NCBI GenBank assembly: GCA_022843825.1
Contig: JALHMX010000001.1
Span: 124,001 to 188,000, forward strand
Source: Pseudobdellovibrionaceae bacterium
Lineage (GTDB): Bacteria; Bdellovibrionota; Bdellovibrionia; Bdellovibrionales; Bdellovibrionaceae
Length of the DNA: 64,000 nucleotides
Reading direction: 5' to 3'
Shown here in pieces: positions 1 through 9,241 of this stretch. Position 1 is the first letter of the stretch; each line of letters begins with the position of its first letter. The notes beneath the pieces are model-generated. The model saw only the letters and a program-made list of their open reading frames with translations, did not search any database and was not told the origin of the DNA. The translations under genes and the position numbers were made by a program.

Positions 1-64
1 TTCTAAAAACGTTAGATCGCCAGTATGTTTTCAGTGGATTATACCGTTATATAAAGGAATAATT

Positions 65-736
65 TTGAATCTTAAAGATTTACAACTTTACGTATTTTCA
101 GGGCGCGGCCACTTGGAACAAGAGCAACATTACTATGAAAAATGTTATGAGACTTGGAAAAACATTTGGAAACAAACGTTTCTAGAGCTTGATGGTAATG
201 ATAAATTATATTCAGATAATTTTACACGCCAAGATAAAATACTTGGATTATTTTACAAAGATGTGTGCGTGGCCGTAGCAGGCTTAAGGACGAGTAATTT
301 TTTGTTTAAAAACAGTGAAGACGATTCAATTTTTTCGTCATGGAATCTGGATGCAATAGCGAAGCTAATTAAAGAGGGTTCTCGCGTTATGGTTTGCAGT
401 AATTTAGCAGTACATCCTGATTACAGAGGAGAAATATCTTATGGGCTTACTTTAAAAAATTTAATAACATACTTAGCGACCAAGCAGTTTTTAGAGTCAG
501 ACTGTGACTCGATGGCAGGAACGGCGCGAGTAAATCGCGGAGCAAATAAGGTAGCCTATAGTAATGGAGCACACTTAATACAGAAATCTGAAATGCATGG
601 AGTAGAAGTGGATCTGGTGGCATTTTACAAAAGCGAGTTAATTAATAGAGTTGGCGATTTAAAAGGCGATTCTATTTGGAATAAACGTATTGATTTTACA
701 GAAGTTAAATTTAACAAAACATTGCGAGTCGCTTAA
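65..736 (+). CDS. GNAT-like N-acyltransferase, uncharacterised
   Basis: A 223-residue soluble protein. The central part looks like a GNAT acyltransferase core: a strand ending SNLAVHPDYRG (the usual acetyl-CoA-loop neighbourhood), then a long helix and a C-terminal strand pair around AHLIQKSEMHGVEVDL. The general shape recalls N-acyl amino acid synthase or autoinducer-synthase-like GNATs, but I cannot assign a substrate. The start is TTG, set by the AAAGGAAT ribosome site about 8 bases upstream; no in-frame ATG fits better. It ends 19 bases before the diiron-oxygenase-like gene on the same strand, so the two are probably co-transcribed. No signal peptide or membrane segment is visible. Confidence 0.6.
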   Translation: MNLKDLQLYVFSGRGHLEQEQHYYEKCYETWKNIWKQTFLELDGNDKLYSDNFTRQDKILGLFYKDVCVAVAGLRTSNFLFKNSEDDSIFSSWNLDAIAKLIKEGSRVMVCSNLAVHPDYRGEISYGLTLKNLITYLATKQFLESDCDSMAGTARVNRGANKVAYSNGAHLIQKSEMHGVEVDLVAFYKSELINRVGDLKGDSIWNKRIDFTEVKFNKTLRVA

Positions 737-755
737 TGACAAAGGGGAATTTTTT

Positions 756-1397
756 ATGACACTTGAACAACTAGCACGTCAGGAAACAGCTAAGACAAAA
801 GATATTATTTTAAACTATCCGTGGGAAGATCCAAAAGCCTATGCGATGTGGTTAGCCCAGACATATTATATGGTATCACATTCAACACGTTTGGTGGCGT
901 TGGCGGGAGCCTACGTGCCAGTAGGAAATGAATCCTTGCATGCTCGATTTGTAGATCATTCTAAAGAAGAACGCGGGCATCAGGCTGTATGCGTAGCCGA
1001 CATGAAACAGCTGGGTTATAAATTGAGTGATTTTCCTATGACATTTCAAGCGCAGGCGATGTATCAGATACAATATTATTGGATTCAGTTTCGTGGAGCA
1101 GCCTCGTTTTTTGGTTACACTTTAGCTTTGGAATGCTTAGCAGAGGAGTTTGGTCCGCAACTAGCCGCTAAAGTTTTAAAAGCCCACGGACCTAAAGCAT
1201 CCATGTTTTTAAAACTACACAGTGAAGATGACCAAGAGCACACCCAGTCCGCCTTTAAACAAATTGAAAAGCTTTCTCCGGAAGATGCCCAAGCAGCTAA
1301 AGATAATTTAATTATTTCTAGCGAGATCTATCGATCTATGTTGATCGAAGCTCAAGCTAAGTTGAAGCAGAATTTATCGAAGAAGCAAGCGGCTTAA
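756..1397 (+). CDS. Haem-oxygenase-like diiron protein (HDO/TenA-like fold)
   Basis: A 213-residue all-helical protein with the metal-binding pattern of iron-containing redox enzymes of the haem-oxygenase-like fold. The pattern is H68-S-K-E-E-R-G-H75, a mid-protein E126 (LALECLAEE) and H155-x3-D159-x2-H162. The last spacing matches the H-x3-D-x2-H of characterised HDO enzymes such as CADD. In those enzymes the first motif is usually E-x6-H; here the residue seven before H75 is a His, with E71/E72 nearby, so the first ligand may differ. The ATG at 756 was chosen because AAAGGGG precedes it; a longer reading from 690 would overlap the upstream gene. The reaction is unknown. The 3' end overlaps the convergent gene by 41 bases. 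Confidence 0.75.
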   Translation: MTLEQLARQETAKTKDIILNYPWEDPKAYAMWLAQTYYMVSHSTRLVALAGAYVPVGNESLHARFVDHSKEERGHQAVCVADMKQLGYKLSDFPMTFQAQAMYQIQYYWIQFRGAASFFGYTLALECLAEEFGPQLAAKVLKAHGPKASMFLKLHSEDDQEHTQSAFKQIEKLSPEDAQAAKDNLIISSEIYRSMLIEAQAKLKQNLSKKQAA

Positions 1398-2154
1398 AAA
1401 CTACAACATTATCAATTAGTTTTTTAGTAATCGTTTTGCTGGCTTCGATACGAGGGCTTTCAATAGCTAATGTAGCTACAGGCCTGCCTTCTTGAGAAAA
1501 TAGTGGCGCTATATAATGTATATCATCTGATATATTCAATCGATCTTGGGATTTAAGCTCAGAAATAGTATGGGTTTTCAGTTCTGGCTTTATGACAGAA
1601 CGAACTTCACTGGCGTAGATTTGTTTAACATAAGTTAGCAACTGCTCCTCAAAACTAATATCGCGAGTATACAGCTCCGGCATTTGATAACAATACAGCT
1701 TTTCCAATGAATACGAACAGAACTTAAAAAAATTAAGATTTCTGAAGACTTGGACCAGGCTCGAGTTATGAATTTCTATGACATTTCCTGATTTAATATA
1801 AGTGAATAAATCTGAAGTTGGGCGATAGCCCAACTGTGATAATGCATTCCAAACGACACGGATAGAATCAAGCAAGCTTGAACCCTCAGCCTGTACCGCT
1901 TTGTAGACATTAAGATAAATTTGTAATGAATTTAAAATGTTAAAACGTGCCTCGCTATTTAGATTAGAGAAGTGTTCAAGATTGCTATTGTGAAAAGGGA
2001 TAATTTTGATTCCTACGCTGGCGCCCATAGAGGCTATTTCAGTTGCGATTGCTTTAAATTTTGAACAATCGTTATTTATGGAATCAGCAGAATTTTTATT
2101 AATAGCTGTAGTGCTCATAAGGCCTAGTTTAGGGAACATAATAGTAAAAATCAA
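1357..2154 (-). CDS. Hypothetical protein
   Basis: An unrecognised protein of up to 265 residues, without signal peptide, membrane segment or known motif. It is mixed alpha/beta, with a central stretch rich in Phe, Tyr and Leu (about residues 120-170). The start is uncertain: TTG at 2154, ATG at 2139 or ATG at 2118 are all in frame and none has a strong ribosome site, the last having only AGG about 8 bases upstream. It lies convergent to, and overlaps, the diiron-protein gene by 41 bases, and is divergent from the tolC-like gene. Codon use looks like that of its neighbours, and the length of the open frame argues that it is real. Confidence 0.55.
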   Translation of the reverse strand: MIFTIMFPKLGLMSTTAINKNSADSINNDCSKFKAIATEIASMGASVGIKIIPFHNSNLEHFSNLNSEARFNILNSLQIYLNVYKAVQAEGSSLLDSIRVVWNALSQLGYRPTSDLFTYIKSGNVIEIHNSSLVQVFRNLNFFKFCSYSLEKLYCYQMPELYTRDISFEEQLLTYVKQIYASEVRSVIKPELKTHTISELKSQDRLNISDDIHYIAPLFSQEGRPVATLAIESPRIEASKTITKKLIDNVVVFKPLASSINSAST

Positions 2155-2295
2155 GCCACCCGTAGAATATTTGCTCTTTTGCGAGAGCTTCTGTAAAAAC
2201 TTCCTTTTTCACTATAATTTCGCCACTTTTCCCCTGAATAAAACACTTTGCAGGATGAGTATTTTTCCTTTATTTTGGTGTCTTGAGGAGTCGCC

Positions 2296-3567
2296 ATGGC
2301 ATTGATATTTCTACCTTTTTTCATCTTGTTTTTTTCATGCTCTTTGTGGGCCGTAAATTTAGATCAGGCTGTTCAATCCACTTTACAAAAAAATGAAACC
2401 CTTGGTCAGAGCCGGTTACAGGTTAAACAAGTAGAAGAGCAGGGGAACCAAATTCGTGGCTCTGTATATCCAAACTTGGCTTTAAATGGAACGTATTTAG
2501 TGCAGCCGGAACTTAAGGATCCTGCTTTAGCTGCCCTTTTTCCTAAAGAGCAAAAGACAGCAAGTGCAACACTTACTCAACCTTTATTTCGCGGGTTTCG
2601 TGAGTTTGCCGCCATCCGTCGCCAAGATAATTATTATCGGGCTCAGCAGCAAATGCACCTGTCCAAGGCGCTGCAGATTTATCAAGAAGTGGCGCAAAGC
2701 TATATGGATGTACTGGCGCTTGAACAGGATATAAAAAATATCGAAGCTCAGAAAAAAATATATCAGACTCGGGTGCGCGATTTACAAGGACGAGTTCGCA
2801 GAGGAGAATCCAGCGCGACGGAAACGTTAACCGCGCAGTCTACCGCAGCGGCGTTGGATGCTGAATATCAGATACAAAGTGCGCGGCTTCGATCTGCGCG
2901 ACAAAATTTTACTTTGTTAACGGGGCTGCCGATTGATACGCCCCTGACAGATATCAGCGATCAGGATGTGTTGCAGCCGCTGAAGTCTTTAGAAACCTAT
3001 TTGGAAAGAATCGAGTCTCGACCTGACTTAAAAGCTCAAAAAGAAAGTACAGAAGCCGCAGACGAAGATGTTTCAATTGCTAAAGGCGCCCACTGGCCTA
3101 CCGCAGATTTTTTAGGTAACTACTACTTTATTCGACCAGTTAGTTATCCTGATGAACTTCAGTGGGATATCCAATTGCGAGTTAGCTTTCCCATATTCGA
3201 AGGCGGAGTAACTCAGTCGCAGGTCCGAAGCGCAGCTTTGAAGCGCGGAGAAAGTGAATTGGCTTTAAGTCAGCTTCGACGTAAGGCGGAGGCAGAGATT
3301 CGTTCGTTGCATGAATCATCGCAACTGCGTACGGATCAGCTTAAATATTTAAAGCTGTCTTCAGATTTATCTGAAAGAAATTACCAAACATTATTGCGGG
3401 ACTCGCGCCGGGGCTTGGTCCGTAGCATAGATGTTCAATTGGGCTTAACGGAATATCGTTTTGCCAAAAGAACATACGATCAAGCGCGCTACGAGGCTCG
3501 CCTAGAGCGTATTCGACTAGATATTGCAGCAGCGATTATACCACCAGTTTTAAATAAGGACTTATAA
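2296..3567 (+). CDS. TolC-family outer-membrane efflux channel
   Basis: A 423-residue outer membrane factor that would form the exit duct of a tripartite pump. It starts with a signal peptide (about residues 1-19, hydrophobic, ending SLWA) after a GAGGA ribosome site. Two repeated halves of long amphipathic helices follow, with Gln/Arg/Ala-rich stretches and the family's repeated LRxARxNF-like and Y-to-L helix ends. It lacks a lipobox. Its stop codon overlaps the ATG of the RND pump gene by one base (TAATG), so the two are translationally coupled. No membrane-fusion protein gene is adjacent. Confidence 0.9.
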   Translation: MALIFLPFFILFFSCSLWAVNLDQAVQSTLQKNETLGQSRLQVKQVEEQGNQIRGSVYPNLALNGTYLVQPELKDPALAALFPKEQKTASATLTQPLFRGFREFAAIRRQDNYYRAQQQMHLSKALQIYQEVAQSYMDVLALEQDIKNIEAQKKIYQTRVRDLQGRVRRGESSATETLTAQSTAAALDAEYQIQSARLRSARQNFTLLTGLPIDTPLTDISDQDVLQPLKSLETYLERIESRPDLKAQKESTEAADEDVSIAKGAHWPTADFLGNYYFIRPVSYPDELQWDIQLRVSFPIFEGGVTQSQVRSAALKRGESELALSQLRRKAEAEIRSLHESSQLRTDQLKYLKLSSDLSERNYQTLLRDSRRGLVRSIDVQLGLTEYRFAKRTYDQARYEARLERIRLDIAAAIIPPVLNKDL

Positions 3568-6500
3568 TGACACTTTCAGATTTATCAATACGTAGGCCCG
3601 TTTTTGCTTGGATGCCGATGTTCGGGCTTATTGTTTTCGGAGCCATAAGCTTTATGCGCATGGGTGTCAGCGAGATGCCTGACGTAGAGTTTCCGATTAT
3701 AGCATTAACGGCGCGCTATGAAGGAGCAGCACCGGAAGTTATGGAAGCTGACGTTGTAGATCCTTTGGAAGATGCTTTAATTAGTCTTGAAGGAGTAAAA
3801 AATATTTCTTCAAAGTCACGAGTAGGCGTGGCTGAGATCACTTTAGAATTTGACTTGAATAGAAATATTGATGCTGCCTTTCAAGACGTTCAGGCTAAGA
3901 TTTCGCAAGTTCAGCAAATGCTGCCCACGGGTATGGAGCCTATTGCTGCTATGAAAATTGCTATTTCTGAGTTTCCGATTATGTGGATCTCGTTAACGAG
4001 TGAGAAAATGAGTCTGACAGACCTTATGATATTTGCAAAAAATGACGTGCGCGATCGCATCACCACTGTTCCTGGTGTGGGAAACTTATGGATGCCAGGT
4101 TATCTCGAGCCCAATTTGCGAGTCTGGCTTGATAATGAATCCTTAAATCAATACGCACTTTCTGCTTCTGATGTTGTTTTAAATATACAAAACGAACATC
4201 GCGAGCCCCCGTCGGGACGAACTGAATTTGAAAATAAAGAATACAGTTTAAGAACTTTAGGTGAAGAAAAAACAGTGGAGCAGTTTTCAAGTATTCTTTT
4301 AAACTCTCGCGGTGGTGGTCCGAATTACAATCCAGTCAGCTTAGGGAAAGTGGCTAAAATTGAAGAAGGCACCGTGGATGTATTACAGTTTGCGCGCACC
4401 AACGGAGCACCTGCAGTGGGGCTTGGCGTCGTTAAACAACAAGGCGCTAATGCAGTCACCGTGGCCAAAGGTGTAAAAAAGCGCGTCGCTGAAATTCAGG
4501 CTTCATTGCCGGAAGGAACGAATATAGTTGTTAACTTTGATGGAACGAAATTCGTTGAAGAATCCGTCGCTGAGCTTTTATTAACTTTGTTTTTAGCCGC
4601 CCTGTTAACATCACTTGTGTGTTGGGTATTTATCGGCTCTTGGGCATCTACGTTTAACGTATTGCTGGCCATACCCACTTCGGTGTTGGGAAGTTTTATC
4701 ATTCTTTATTTTTCAGGTTTTACCTTAAATATTTTTACTCTTTTGGGTCTTAGCTTAGCCATTGGTATCGTCGTAGATGATGCCATTATGGTTTTGGAAA
4801 ATATTATTCGTCATCGTGAAATGGGAAAATCACGAAAGTTAGCAGCACTTATCGGAGCGCGACAAATTACCTTTGCGGCCATGGCGGCTTCGATTTCTTT
4901 AGTAGCGGTATTTTTACCAATAGTCTTTATGGAAGGAATTATCGGACGATTTCTTTTTGAATTCGGTGTTACTTTAAGTGCGGCAGTATTGATTTCTTTA
5001 CTGGAGGCTTTAACCTTGACGCCGATGCGAGCGTCACAGTTTAAGGGAAGCACCGAAAGAACAACAAAATTTGGACACTTCTTTGAAAATAATTTTTTGA
5101 AGCTAAAAGAATTTTATTTTAAAATGCTAGAGCACACATTGAATCATCGTTGGAAAGTGCTCATTGGCTCCTTAGTATTTTTTATTCTTAGCTTTATGAG
5201 CGCAGGTTTGTTAAAAGGTGAATTTCAACCAGCTCAAGATCAAAGTATGTTAATGATTCAAATGACAAACCCGCCAGGGTCATCCATTTCATTAACTGAC
5301 GAAAGAGTTAAAGTAGCAGAGCAGTTTTTGGCGTCGCGTTCGGAAATTCAATCCTATTTCGTTGCTGCTGGTGGATTTACCGGGGGCGAAACTAATATTG
5401 CCATGCTGTTTGTAGAAATGAAGCCAAAAAAGCAGCGGGGTATTGATGCAGTAAAGAACAAAGAATTAAGCCAGCAAGAATTTATAGAAGTTACACGAGA
5501 GTACTTAAATAAAACAATACCAGAAGCTAAACCTCAGGTGCAGGACCCATCGACTCAAGGTTTTGGTGGTGGTGGGGGCAGCGGATTTCCAGTGGAGTTC
5601 ACTATTCAAGGACCTGATTGGGTTACTTTAGGAAAAAAAGCTGAACAGATTATTAAAGAAGTGACCGATAAAAAAATTATGACAGATGTCAGCTCAGACA
5701 TGCTAACTGGAGCTCCTGAAGTGCATATAATTCCCAATCGGCAAAAAGCTTCAGAGCGCGGAGTATCAGTCACTTCGATCGGTACAGTTCTAAATGTGGC
5801 CTTGGGTGGAGCCGTTGCGGGGTCTTACGAAAAAGGTGGGCATCGTTATGATGTGCGAGTAAAACTAAAAGAAGACGGTCGGTCGCCACAGGATCGCATC
5901 AGGTCTTTATCGGTGCGAAATAATCGTGGTGAGCTCGTTCCTCTTTCATCAGTGGTTGATCTTAACGAATCCACAGTGCCTTCATCTATTTCTAGAAAAA
6001 ATCGTGAACGAGCCATCACAATATTTGGAAACTTAGGGCAGGGTCTAAGTCAGCAGGAAAGTTTAAACAAGGCTGAGGAAGTTGCTAAAACAATTTTAAC
6101 AGATGGTTATGCATTTAAGCTGAGCGGAGCAGCTGAAGAATTTATGAAAAGCTTTTTAAGCTTTGGCATAGCCTTACTGTTGGGATTTGTGGTGGCCTAT
6201 ATGATTTTGGCCTCTCAGTTTAATAGTTTTCTCGATCCTCTAACTGTTTTTGTTGCGTTGCCATTTAGTTTTTCGGGGGCCTTCTTGGGTCTACTGATTG
6301 GTCAGCAAAGTATTAATTTGTTTAGTATGATTGGTTTAATATTACTGATGGGTATTGTTAAAAAGAATTCTATTCTATTAGTCGATTTTACGAATCAGGC
6401 TCGAGACGAAGGGGAAAAAGACGTTACAAAGGCATTGTTGCAGGCTTGCCCCAATCGTCTGCGTCCTATTCTTATGACATCGATTGCTACTATTGCTGGG

Positions 6501-6704
6501 GCACTGCCCGCGGCCTTAAGTTTTGGTCCTGGAGCAGAAGCGCGCCAGCCCATGGCCATTTCAGTTATTGGCGGTGTGCTAGTTTCAACGCTGTTAACTT
6601 TGTTTGTTGTTCCTACGGTGTACAGCTTACTTTCGCGCTTTGGTCATAGATCAAAACCTAAGGAAGCAGAAGATCTTGAGTTTGAAAAAGCCATCAAGGC
6701 CTAA
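3567..6704 (+). CDS. RND efflux transporter, HAE1/AcrB type
   Basis: A 1045-residue inner-membrane proton-driven exporter of normal family length. It has the N-terminal TM1 (LSIRRPVFAWMPMFGLIVF), a periplasmic porter domain, and TM2-6 carrying GIVVDDAIMVLENI with the paired aspartates used for proton relay. A second periplasmic domain contains a Gly-rich loop (about residues 667-677), and a second TM bundle ends PTVYSLLSRF. It is coupled to the TolC-like gene by a one-base overlap. Its last four bases overlap the convergent ABC permease gene. Substrate is unknown. The missing periplasmic adaptor gene means it must borrow one encoded elsewhere or act differently. Confidence 0.92.
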   Translation: MTLSDLSIRRPVFAWMPMFGLIVFGAISFMRMGVSEMPDVEFPIIALTARYEGAAPEVMEADVVDPLEDALISLEGVKNISSKSRVGVAEITLEFDLNRNIDAAFQDVQAKISQVQQMLPTGMEPIAAMKIAISEFPIMWISLTSEKMSLTDLMIFAKNDVRDRITTVPGVGNLWMPGYLEPNLRVWLDNESLNQYALSASDVVLNIQNEHREPPSGRTEFENKEYSLRTLGEEKTVEQFSSILLNSRGGGPNYNPVSLGKVAKIEEGTVDVLQFARTNGAPAVGLGVVKQQGANAVTVAKGVKKRVAEIQASLPEGTNIVVNFDGTKFVEESVAELLLTLFLAALLTSLVCWVFIGSWASTFNVLLAIPTSVLGSFIILYFSGFTLNIFTLLGLSLAIGIVVDDAIMVLENIIRHREMGKSRKLAALIGARQITFAAMAASISLVAVFLPIVFMEGIIGRFLFEFGVTLSAAVLISLLEALTLTPMRASQFKGSTERTTKFGHFFENNFLKLKEFYFKMLEHTLNHRWKVLIGSLVFFILSFMSAGLLKGEFQPAQDQSMLMIQMTNPPGSSISLTDERVKVAEQFLASRSEIQSYFVAAGGFTGGETNIAMLFVEMKPKKQRGIDAVKNKELSQQEFIEVTREYLNKTIPEAKPQVQDPSTQGFGGGGGSGFPVEFTIQGPDWVTLGKKAEQIIKEVTDKKIMTDVSSDMLTGAPEVHIIPNRQKASERGVSVTSIGTVLNVALGGAVAGSYEKGGHRYDVRVKLKEDGRSPQDRIRSLSVRNNRGELVPLSSVVDLNESTVPSSISRKNRERAITIFGNLGQGLSQQESLNKAEEVAKTILTDGYAFKLSGAAEEFMKSFLSFGIALLLGFVVAYMILASQFNSFLDPLTVFVALPFSFSGAFLGLLIGQQSINLFSMIGLILLMGIVKKNSILLVDFTNQARDEGEKDVTKALLQACPNRLRPILMTSIATIAGALPAALSFGPGAEARQPMAISVIGGVLVSTLLTLFVVPTVYSLLSRFGHRSKPKEAEDLEFEKAIKA

Positions 6705-9241
6705 GAACGAATAAGATCTATAGGGGAAAGTCGATTTAAAAAACCAGTCGCTTTCCCTACAATCAACACGACCAAAGGAATCATGGCTACGCAAATAACA
6801 ACCATTGCTTGTATGTCAAATTTTGTGGTGATTCCAAAAATCATTTGAATTAGTATCTGGGTAAGAACTAATCCTAAACTTAATCCCGCCAGCAAGCTAA
6901 GACTTACAATAAACAAAAACTGCTTGAATATGATTTTGCGGATAGTGGAAGTCTCCGTTCCCATGACTTTAAGCAAATTAAATTCATTCAGTCTTTCTTG
7001 AATTTGCGTATTCACCAGGACTATAAAAATAAAGAACCCAAGAATAATTGATATCACGGCCATCATTTGCAAAGCCAGCGCCATTTGATCAACATAGATC
7101 AAAACATTTTTAACAGTTTGGCTGACATCAATAATTGAAACATTCGGAAATCTATCGACGATGACCTGTTGAAATGTATCATAATTCTTTGTGGTTGAAA
7201 TCGAGGTCAGAAAATTTTGAGGAGCTTCATTAAGTACTCCATCCTGGAAGACAATAAAAAAGTTAGGATTGAAGCTGGTCCATCTAATATTTCTAATGGA
7301 AGTCACTTTTCCTTGTATTTCTAGTCCTTGAACATCAAACAGCATTACGTCACCCATTTTGGCGTTGATTCGGCCAGCATATCTTCGCTCCAATGATATT
7401 TCTGGTAAGCCTTCGCCTGAGTATTTTTCAGAATTCCATTTTCCACTGACGATTGTTTCTGAAGCCTTTAAGTGGGTTTGATATGTTAAGTTCACGCCTC
7501 GATTTCTAAAACGAACTTCTTCTTCCTGTTCTCGGGTTGATAGGCCCTCATTTTCCTGTAAACGATCGTAGTCGATATCATTCACTTTTAAAATGCGAGA
7601 ACGCACTAAAGGATTAAACTCCATTTTAGCTTGCAGCATGTCTTGGGCCAGTTTTTCTATCTCATCTTTTTGTCCACTTTGAAGATCAAACAAAAATACT
7701 TTAGGTAAAGCGGAGGGGTTTTCTGGCTTAATTTCGCTGATGATGGACTGCTTGATATGAGGCAAAAGAGTCAGAACTAAAATCGCCATGGTAAAAGTAA
7801 TAAACACCATGTCTGCCGAATTTTTTTTATTGATAACCGACTTGATGGCATACCGAGTAGACCAGTGCAAAGAAAAGCGATGAATATTTCTTTGGATAAT
7901 CGTAAATAAAAAAGACAAAGAATACTTTAGCAGTATAACTATAAATATGATCGCAAAAGTAAACAGAGTTGCTGTCTTATAAGATAAAACTTGATAAAAT
8001 GAGAGCATCCAAAAACCAGCCAAACACAAAGCTGACCAAACATAAAAAAGCCATGGTGTTTTTTGGATTTGATTTTGACTTAGAAACAATGTTCTGGGAT
8101 TAAGCTGGGCAATAGCACTATTGACCGGCATAAACATAAATAGAGGTGCAACGACGGAGATCAACAAGCTAAACAGCAAGCCCTCTAAAGTTGTACTTAG
8201 TTGAAAGGGCAGATTTTCAGTTGTAAAATAATAGTTAATTCCTGGTTTTAAAATAAAAAACGTAATGAGTGAAAAAGAAAAAGCCGCTAATGAAACAATG
8301 AAGACCTGAATAATATATAATGATTGAATTCTAGCGGTGGACATTCCTAAAGTTTTATATATTCCAATATTTTTTCTCTGGTGTTGAAACGCCCATCGCA
8401 TAAGATAGCCGCCGGAAAGAAAACATAAACTAATGGCAACAATAGCCACTAACCCCAAATAATCTGAGAAATACTTAAACACAGACCCACTGCTTTGTGA
8501 ACGCTCAACGGCAGTTTCAAATCTTACCGTAGAGTCAGTGACTTGATTGTAGAAATTTTGTTTTATAGGATTAAGATCGATGTTTTTATTAAGCTTATAT
8601 AATAGATAATTCCGAGAGGTGCTGCCTTCGGCCAGCAGTTCAGTCTTAGACAATAGTTTTTGGGAAAGATAAATAACCGGAGCCAGGCCTGCTCCGCGAA
8701 AAAAGCGAGTACTATCTTTTTCGATGATCTCTATATTCTTAACAGGAAATTTTCCAAGGAAAAGTTCTGTCGCCTCAAGCTGGCTTAAATTTAGATCCAG
8801 CATGGTCACAAGTTCTGGATCGATCCAAATCTTATCAGAGTCATAATCGAGTTTGATATTTTCAGACTTAATTTCTCCATAAAAGGGATAGTTTTGACCA
8901 AATGCCCTTACGGACACTAATCGGCTTTTATCACCAGCCTTAAGCATGGCAAAAAATTCGATGGTGGATGTTTTGCTTTCAAAGGCTACAGTCTTATCGA
9001 ACAGCTCAACTTCTTCAGGTCTAAATTGTCGGCTTGCGAAGATGGTGTAATCCGCGCCAAGCATGGTCTGCGCGCGCCCAGCCAGGTCCTGCTTCAAGCT
9101 TCCTTGAAACATCTGAATGGTAAGAAAACCAAAAGTCCCAATAAACAAATTGATGATTAAAAATAGATATATTTTTTTTTGATAAAGTAAATCTTTAAAG
9201 CTAAATTGAAAAATCCAAACAAGACCTTTTAAATAGCCCAC
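6701..9241 (-). CDS. ybbP: ABC transporter permease, FtsX/YbbP type
   Basis: An 846-residue permease with the YbbP layout. There is one N-terminal membrane helix (about residues 18-38), a large extracytoplasmic domain, a three-helix FtsX block (about 260-370), a central helical hairpin, a second soluble domain, and a final FtsX block (about 725-840). Start is GTG at 9241, preceded by a GATGGA ribosome site inside the end of the ATPase gene; the 13-base overlap indicates coupling. YbbA/YbbP-like systems belong to the MacB/LolCDE superfamily and are thought to act on envelope lipids or lipoproteins rather than to import solutes. The exact role is not known. Confidence 0.85.
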   Translation of the reverse strand: MGYLKGLVWIFQFSFKDLLYQKKIYLFLIINLFIGTFGFLTIQMFQGSLKQDLAGRAQTMLGADYTIFASRQFRPEEVELFDKTVAFESKTSTIEFFAMLKAGDKSRLVSVRAFGQNYPFYGEIKSENIKLDYDSDKIWIDPELVTMLDLNLSQLEATELFLGKFPVKNIEIIEKDSTRFFRGAGLAPVIYLSQKLLSKTELLAEGSTSRNYLLYKLNKNIDLNPIKQNFYNQVTDSTVRFETAVERSQSSGSVFKYFSDYLGLVAIVAISLCFLSGGYLMRWAFQHQRKNIGIYKTLGMSTARIQSLYIIQVFIVSLAAFSFSLITFFILKPGINYYFTTENLPFQLSTTLEGLLFSLLISVVAPLFMFMPVNSAIAQLNPRTLFLSQNQIQKTPWLFYVWSALCLAGFWMLSFYQVLSYKTATLFTFAIIFIVILLKYSLSFLFTIIQRNIHRFSLHWSTRYAIKSVINKKNSADMVFITFTMAILVLTLLPHIKQSIISEIKPENPSALPKVFLFDLQSGQKDEIEKLAQDMLQAKMEFNPLVRSRILKVNDIDYDRLQENEGLSTREQEEEVRFRNRGVNLTYQTHLKASETIVSGKWNSEKYSGEGLPEISLERRYAGRINAKMGDVMLFDVQGLEIQGKVTSIRNIRWTSFNPNFFIVFQDGVLNEAPQNFLTSISTTKNYDTFQQVIVDRFPNVSIIDVSQTVKNVLIYVDQMALALQMMAVISIILGFFIFIVLVNTQIQERLNEFNLLKVMGTETSTIRKIIFKQFLFIVSLSLLAGLSLGLVLTQILIQMIFGITTKFDIQAMVVICVAMIPLVVLIVGKATGFLNRLSPIDLIRS

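Noticed and set aside
1357-2154. MFP adaptor gene for the RND pump.
   Set aside because: The protein has no signal peptide, lipoyl hairpin or coiled coil and is on the opposite strand.
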